Below, one piece after another: positions 57,926 to 64,000 of a stretch of 64,000 bases of DNA. The notes under the pieces were generated by a model. That model had not been told where the DNA came from. It did no database searches and saw nothing but the letters and a program-made list of their open reading frames with translations. The position numbers were made by a program, and so were the translations under genes. Within the stretch, counting starts at the first letter, position 1, and each line of letters begins with the position of its first letter. This DNA comes from Daphnia pulex (lineage: Eukaryota; Arthropoda; Branchiopoda; Diplostraca; Daphniidae): the NCBI RefSeq assembly GCF_021134715.1, contig NC_060018.1, forward strand, positions 9,565,501 through 9,629,500, read 5' to 3'.

Positions 57926-60226
57926 TCACTCTTCAGATGACGAGTGTTTGAGAGAATGACGACTTCCCCGTTGTCTGTCCGATTCCGCTTGGACAATCGT
58001 CATGTTTCGGTCCTTATCCAGACTCAACAGCCCCTATACAACATTTTATAATTGAGGTAGGACAGAAAAATAGTCGGGTCGTTATTGCTGAACTCAACAT
58101 TGGAACTAATATAAGGATCGACAACAACAACGTACTTGGAAGAGTTCTTTGACTTTGTAGTTGGTTTTGGCCGACGTTTCCATGAAGTGGGAGGACCATT
58201 GCCTGGCCTGTTCTTCTCCTTCCTTGGCCGTCAGTTCCCTGGCGTCCGTCTCGTCGCATTTGTTGCCCACCAACATCAGAGGCACATTCTCCATCGAACC
58301 CTTTTGGAACCAAATTGAAATAAAAATTGAAATCGACTGTGTTATTCCATCGGCAGATCAAATCAATAAGTCTATAGAGGGAAGAAATGAACGAACTTTG
58401 ATTTCTAGGATGTTTTCCCAGGTGGGTCTGAGCTCCTCGAGGGATTGCCTGGACGTGACCGAATAGACCATGATGAAGGCGTGGGCCTTTGAAATGTTGA
58501 GCCGTAACATGGCCGGGAACTGGTAAGAGCCTGTCGTGTCGACGATCTGCAGGTTGCAGACGGAATTCTTGTTGCACGAGACCACCTCCCCGTCGAGTTG
58601 ATGGGAAACCAAATTCACGTTCTACCGAATAATGCAAAGGAATCTATTAGGAAATGGACAGCATCAATCAAAAGGCCTAAATCGAAACACCACTCGCATG
58701 TCACCTCCCACGAATAGAAAAGTCAAACGATTCATTCCTATACAGACCTTAATTCCAAGAATCATTGTGTAACAAACTATTGTGACGTAAGAAGAGTTAA
58801 GCAACACTCTTTGTTGAGGAAAGTTGTAGTCTAGCACTTTTGTTCAAGACTTTATTCTAACTAAACCTCTTGTCTGCTGAACACGGACTGTGCAGTTTTC
58901 TCTGTTTTCAAAAAGTTGATTCAATCAAAAGTTTGTATACGAAACCTTGTTTGGAGACGAGTTGGAAAATGACGACTAACCTCATTATTTCTTACCATAC
59001 TAGCCTCAACCTGGAATACATTTCAGTCACAATGAGGTATTCTCGAAACCATTCTTTATTACGTAACCTAACTGCAATACAAATAAATGACCCCCCGAAA
59101 TGATTCGACACTTTTTACGTCACCATAGAACTAACAGGAAATCACATTTTAATCGGCATAGGCGGATACAGGTAACTTTTGCGCTTGATTATTTCGCTGT
59201 GAACTTATTAGTCCAAATCCCTGGTAGCACGCCTCTATCTATAGGATATACGTCGCCCATCTTTTCAGCCGAGTGAGATAGCTTAACCCGACGTTCCTAG
59301 GATTGCCCATGTCTATACTAATGTCGCGCTGTAAGACATCCAAATGGGTACGGCTTACAGCCGTCTTCAAAATACTTAGATTTAAGCAAAAAGAAAAAAA
59401 GAAACGTTCCTCGATGGGCGCGAAACCACGTTCTTTGGAGTGGGACTCCATTGCTCTACCCACTACACCACTCTCTATTACTTTACAATTGTATTTGGTT
59501 CAACCAGTCTAAATTAATATTAGCAGTTAAAATTATGAAAATTTAAAGTCCTTGTCTTCCTCATCTATCCTGTGGACAGATAATTTGGAAAATCTCACAG
59601 ACGTCATGTTACGTCTGTCTGTTAAGCGTCTGATTTCTAGTACAAATGGATGTCCGTGATCGTATGAGAAACGTACATCTATGGTACATCTATACGAAGA
59701 TAGCATTAGGCCGTAGTAAATTGAGTATCCATGTGATATCCAATTTAGGTTGTAGCTAGATCAGATTTGATTTAGACATTAAGACATCTATATGATAGAC
59801 GATGGATGTCAGTGTGCTACCAGGGTAAATGAGAAGCCAATTAACAAGCTTTTAGACCTCCGGGAGAGAAGTTAATTACATCAAGAATTTCAATTTTCAT
59901 CCAAGACCTTTTTTTTGCATTAGACTGTACTATTAAATTTTTTTTTTTACTTGGCAATAAACGTCTTCGACGGTTGGAATGTGACGCTCGTTGAAGGTGT
60001 CCCTGACGAATCGGAGGACGAGCGACGATTTGCCGGTCGCTGCGCCACCCACTACGACGACCCGGTAATCGTTGGTCTGTTCCACTTCATGCCGGAACCG
60101 AAAAAACGGACGATAAATGTTCTGCTTCACCAAATCGTTCAACGAACAAAAATCCATTTCAATGCAGAAGAGCTGAGGATGATGGAGGGAGAAAAAGTTG
60201 TGATCAAATGACGTAATGTCAATCAA
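57926..60226 (-). CDS. Di-Ras-like small GTPase, four exons, no CaaX box
   Basis: Exons 60,226-59,951, 58,621 (or 58,585)-58,397, 58,300-58,136 and 58,033-57,926, all phase 0 with GT-AG sites. Exon 1 has [20 protein letters not shown] (P-loop) and the switch I Thr in HIPTVEDVY. Exon 2 has [20 protein letters not shown] (G3 as DTTGS, typical of Di-Ras) and [15 protein letters not shown]. Exon 3 has LVGNKCDE and [15 protein letters not shown] (G4, G5). Exon 4 is polar and ends SLKHSSSEE. With the second Met (60,157) and the inner acceptor the protein is 222 residues, close to Di-Ras (about 198). Residues equal to Ras G12 and G13 are both Ala and Q61 is Ser, which predicts slow GTP hydrolysis. 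The C-terminal prenylation box of Di-Ras is absent. Membrane and neuronal roles are known for the family only. Confidence 0.88.
59219..59825. mobile_element. CCCTGGTAGCAC-ended element in the GTPase intron
   Basis: The left end, CCCTGGTAGCAC (59,219-59,230), mirrors GTGCTACCAGGG (59,814-59,825). 607 bases, non-coding, in intron 1. It contains a tRNA-like unit on the minus strand. AAAT occurs close outside both ends, but the target duplication is uncertain. Confidence 0.6.
59403..59476 (-). mobile_element. tRNA-like SINE head
   Basis: The minus strand has A-box-like AGTGGTGTAGTGGGTAGAGC (59,473-59,454) and B-box-like GGTTTCGCGCCCA (59,427-59,415), with CCACTCCAAAGAACG between. It resembles the head of the SINE at 22,355 (TGGTGTAGTGGATTAGAGC) rather than a functional tRNA, because acceptor and T-stem pairing are poor. 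The body may extend toward 59,240. Confidence 0.5.
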
Positions 60227-61660
60227 AGTACTCGTACTCTAAGGAGACGACAACTTGTCGATCGTGCGATTCTCTGAGATGCTAACGAATAATGTCACAG
60301 GAAAGAACCCGGTCACTAAAAATCCTTATTAAGGAGCAGGAAACTGGAAATGGGTCACGATTACATCAAATGTGCAGTTAATCTCAAACGTCAAAATCCA
60401 ACGGGAATTTTACAGGAAATATGAAAACCCACAGAAGTGGGTAATATGTTGTACTACTTAAAGGCCATCACTTTTCTATCTAAATCATATCGTCAATTTT
60501 CCTATGTTGAAACAATAACGACGCAACGTCCGGATCGTTTCTTTTTGGAATTACCGAAAAGGTGTGAAATTGTCGAATTTTTTCATGAGAAAAGTGTTTA
60601 AGAAATTTTTAATTAAACACAGGCTGTTGAAATCGACTTGCATTTTCGATCTCTATGGACTAACAAGGAGGGGTTCCCGGGTCCCGTTATACAATTTTCT
60701 AGTTAAGTGTTAAAAAATTAAAATATTTTCGAATTCAATTGTTTACCCACAGACAAGGTTGTGAGGTACAAAGACAAGCCTGAACTGCAGTATTTCCACA
60801 TATTATGAGCTATTTAATGAACCTTTGATTGAGTCAACAAAAAAGGCAAAAGAAAACAGTTCCAGTCAAAACCGCCTAACTCTGGAATAGTCGTACTCTT
60901 ACTATTTTACGATTCAAAAGCAACGGGAAGGATATCAGATAAATATAAAATACCTTTAAGCCTGGGACAATACGGTTAAGCATAAATCCGGGCTTCATCC
61001 ATCCGCTGACGGAAAAGTTGAATCCAGCAGGCGGGATAGGAAAAAGGGCGTCCTCCTGAATACACTCACACTCAAATGGGTGTAAACGAGGACATTAAAC
61101 TCGGGTGACATTGGTAGTTTCTCCAATCCAACTGGATACTGTTTATCTAAATAATAAAAATAGAAAAAAAAAATGGGTTACGAAAAACAATCACAGAAAC
61201 AACAAGTAAGGAAAAGTTGAAAATGAGACTGTGCAGAACTAAACCCTAATGGTTAATAAACAGGAAAATTAAAAGTTTCCACGCTCCATGTCATGTCACA
61301 CACTGCATTTATGCAAGTCTTGCTTCATCATTAAAATATCTTAGCAGGTCTCAGGAATAAAAGCAACGAAAATCATTACTCATGTGATGATACTGTGATT
61401 GTCGCTGGTGACAGATCAATACTAGCACAAATAAAACTTGAATATAATTATAATCTTGTGGTTAATATGACGACCATTGAGGCCATGGCCTCAAATCTGC
61501 ACAGGTTACATTGTGCATGGAAACTGCCGTGAATCGACAGATGGGGCTTAAACGATAATGGCTGGTCAGGAACTGACATACACAGACCAATTAAACTTCA
61601 AAGAAACGACAACCACATTTCTGTAATTTTGTTTATTAATCTGCTGTTTGTACAGACATG
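60227..61660. other. Upstream of the GTPase gene, no gene seen
   Basis: AT-rich. It presumably contains the GTPase promoter and 5' UTR, but I find no TATA-initiator pair that I would defend. Short frames only. Confidence 0.4.
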
Positions 61661-61662
61661 TA

Positions 61663-63165
61663 CAGTGGGTACCGAAAGTATCCGTACGGCTGAGAGGATC
61701 AGTAGGGAAAACGCGTTTTTCAAAACGCTCACAAAAATAGAATTCTCGGTGGAATTCAATAAAAAAAAATTTTCAAAGATTAATATTAGGGTGGGGTATC
61801 ATGCGATTTTTTTTTTGAATTTTTCAACAACGCGATATGTGTTTTTTATCGCGTTGCGTAAGTATCCGTACGGCCGAGAGGACTAGTAGGGAATGGGCTT
61901 ACTTTGGAGGCCTGTCATTCGGTATCTACGTAATATTATAGGGTGGGAAAGTTCTTAAAAAAAAGAGCTGCATTAGCTCTATGTGTGGTCATAAGATCAC
62001 ATTTTTCAAGTTTCATTTATCGTAATGAAATCGAAATTGAAAACACGAATTATAAGTTTTCCGTTTATTTCCCCTCGATTCCCCCTCACCAGTGTTGCCA
62101 TATCTCAAAATCTCTTTCTTCCCTTGAACGGAAGAGTAGGGCTGTGGCCCGGGCGATGAAAACCCGGGCCACCGCCCGGGCTGAACGAAAAAAAACCCAA
62201 CCCGACTCGACCCACCGAGGCATTTTTTTTAACGGGGCGGGTGACGGGTTAAACCCCCGGGTCCGCGGGCCAACCCGAGCGGTGGCGCCATCTAGTAGTC
62301 ACATAGAGAAGCTTGTTATTCTCTATGCCTGCGGCCTCAAAATATTGCCGCCAAATGCTCTACGATAATTTCGTAGCATGAAAAGTAAGATAAGTGGTAG
62401 AAAAGGGCGTTCAGGGGTGTTCAGAAAACAGAATTGATGTGTCACTGTTGGAAGAAGAAGATAATTAAGAAATTTAGGGAATTTTTTAAAGTTTGTAAAA
62501 AAAAGTGTGTTTGACCCGATTTTTTACCCGGGCCGTTACCCGGCCGGTAAAAATTTTTTGACCCATGGGTTGGCCCGGGCCAAACCCGTTCACTCAGTTG
62601 GCCCAACCCGCTCCGACCCGCGGAAGAAGAAAAACCCGTCTAAAAAACCCATAAAAAAAACCGCTAAAAACGTCCCGGGCCACAGCCCTACGGAAGAGGG
62701 AGAAAGAGAAAGGGTAAATATTTTGGGATATGGCAACACTGGTGAGGGGGAATCGAGGGGAAATAAACGGAAAACTTATAATTCGTGTTTTCAATTTCGA
62801 TTTCATTACGATAAATGAAACTTGAAAAATGTGATCTTATGACCACACATAGAGCTAATGCAGCTCTTTTTTTAAGAACTTTCCCACCCTATAATATTAC
62901 GTAGATACCGAATGACAGGCCTCCAAAGTAAGCCCATTCCCTACTAGTCCTCTCGGCCGTACGGATACTTACGAAACGCGATAAAAAACACATATCACGT
63001 TGTTGAAAAATTCCCCAAAAAAATCACATGATACCCCGCCCTAATATTAACCTTTGAAAAAAAAATTATTGAATTCCACCGAGAATTCTATTTTTGGGAG
63101 CGTTTTGAAAAACGCGTTTCCCCTACTGATCCTCTCAGCCGTAGGGATACTTTCGGTACCCACTG
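61663..63165. mobile_element. Foldback mariner-type element
   Basis: Inverted arms of about 465 bases (61,663-62,128 and 62,699-63,165) are nearly perfect complements. The outer ends read CAGTGGGTACCGAAAGTAT on both sides and TA flanks them (61,661-61,662; 63,166-63,167). A GTAAGTATCCGTACGGCC word inside each arm resembles the outer end, as if the arm contained a second, internal terminus. No transposase. The palindrome centre carries a hAT-type insertion. Confidence 0.85.
62137..62690. mobile_element. hAT-type non-autonomous element nested in the foldback element
   Basis: The ends are inverted TAGGGCTGTGGCCCGGG and CCCGGGCCACAGCCCTA, flanked by the 8-base duplication CGGAAGAG (62,129-62,136 and 62,691-62,698). 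The interior is rich in CCCGGG/GGCCCGGGC words and contains no transposase. The 8-base duplication and TAGGGCTGTG-type ends are typical of hAT elements. Confidence 0.88.
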
Positions 63166-63167
63166 TA

Positions 63168-63864
63168 CGTTTCCAAAAATATAGTGATCGTTTCATTTTC
63201 TTTGTAATCTTTGCCTCATTTTCGAAACTTGAAACAAGCAAGCTTGAAGCAGACGACACTAATATTCTAATTAGATTAAGATATCGATACTTTATTAAAT
63301 GATTAAAAATCAATCCGTTCAAAAACGATTAAAACGAACAAAGCAGTTTTCTCACCCGCCCGAGCAGAATTTTTCCTATGAATTTTGTAGAAAAAATGCA
63401 TTTTTCGAATGGATTTATTGTTTGAAATCAATTTTGAAAATGTAAAAGAGACACGTGCATTCTGCACTTGTTTACACTATTTTACAATAAAGTAACTATA
63501 CAAATGTTCATTAAAAATGCGTTCGAAGATCCCATCAAAATCAGCAATTAATCTGTAAGGGAATACCGGCTACATGCATATTTATGACGCTTTTGGCGAT
63601 GTTTAAAGAGTATAATGATAACAGAAAAGACAAAGAGATGTTTTACTCCGGGATTCTCAAATGTATTGTCCTATTGCTTAAACTGAAACGTCATAAAATT
63701 CTTAAATGAGCAATGAAATGAGCAATTAAACACGGGATGTACTTGAGGAATCAATAACTGCTTAACACAGATGACCTGTAGACAAAAAAATGTTATTGAG
63801 CATATAGCGAGCGATAAATCAATAATTTTTGTGGTGTAGGTACAACGTACTTGTACATAAACCG
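63168..63864. other. AT-rich spacer
   Basis: No ORF, RNA or repeat that I can support. It may include the 3' UTR of the minus-strand gene that starts beyond the window. Confidence 0.45.
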
Positions 63865-64000
63865 CTAATTTAGTTCAAAATTCAGGATGGCGTTGTACAG
63901 TTCTGCCATTCTGCTGTCTACAGCGAGTTGGGTTTTACGATCGGCTCTGTGCCCTTCTACCTCGTCTGGGACTTCGATTTGATTCAATTCTTTGTTTTTT
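63865..64000 (-). CDS. C-terminal exon of an unidentified gene (partial)
   Basis: The minus frame enters from the right edge and ends at TAG (63,867-63,865): NQIEVPDEVEGHRADRKTQL, then AVDSRMAELYNAILNFELN. Acidic and polar, helix-prone, with codon use unlike the surrounding AT-rich DNA, so probably a real gene end. Too short to place in a family. Confidence 0.5.
   Translation of the reverse strand, partial: KNKELNQIEVPDEVEGHRADRKTQLAVDSRMAELYNAILNFELN

Noticed and set aside
58136..58466. Plus-strand frames across GTPase exons (58,136-58,318 and 58,161-58,466)
   Set aside because: They are antisense shadows of a clear GTPase with G4 and G5 motifs on the minus strand.
59403..59476. Functional tRNA gene on the minus strand
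   Set aside because: A and B boxes are recognisable, but acceptor and T-stem pairing fail and the context is an inverted-repeat element, so a SINE head is more likely.

Overview
The window is eukaryotic: AT-rich DNA, short GT-AG introns, exons scattered between transposon relics. Gene families (ABHD4/5-like hydrolase, talin, a Di-Ras GTPase), a TATA box plus TCAGT-type initiator, and the mix of copia, gypsy, LINE, mariner-type and hAT-type elements suggest an arthropod, probably a small-genome crustacean of the Daphnia kind. The organism call is inference.

Layout. (1) Positions 1-48,660 are a head-to-tail segmental array. Unit A (1-24,615), unit B (24,616-43,533) and a truncated unit C (43,534-48,660) share long stretches of near-identical sequence in the same order. 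Each unit carries broken gene pieces: an ABHD4/5-like alpha/beta hydrolase on the minus strand, an unrecognised plus-strand two-exon piece, a talin rod fragment, several unrecognised exons, and pieces of a copia element. The units differ by block-sized events: a PDZ plus Pro/Ala-rich segment only in A; segment 14,074-16,249 of A replaced in B by 37,375-39,790, which holds an unrelated spliced-looking gene fragment; a 4.9 kb segment (18,556-23,417) only in A; and a 1.55 kb deletion in C at an 8-bp microhomology. (2) 48,661-49,717 is a decayed copia pol fragment exactly where unit C stops. (3) 49,720-56,900 is mostly unique AT-rich DNA with relics of a THAP/P-type transposase, another transposase-like gene, a gypsy gag-protease and a LINE. 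(4) 56,926-60,226 holds the two genes that look alive: a small secreted Gly/Tyr-rich peptide gene with a recognisable core promoter, and a four-exon Di-Ras-like GTPase with unusual P-loop residues and no CaaX box. (5) 61,663-63,165 is a foldback mariner-type element carrying a nested hAT-type element, and the window ends in the last exon of an unidentified minus-strand gene.

The ABHD copies share a premature stop and a broken splice site but also carry copy-specific stops, so the block was already a pseudogene mosaic when it was amplified and has decayed separately since. I see no complete novel system. The best leads are the pseudogene array (possibly a small-RNA source), the atypical Di-Ras GTPase, and several short-element families with visible ends and target-site duplications.
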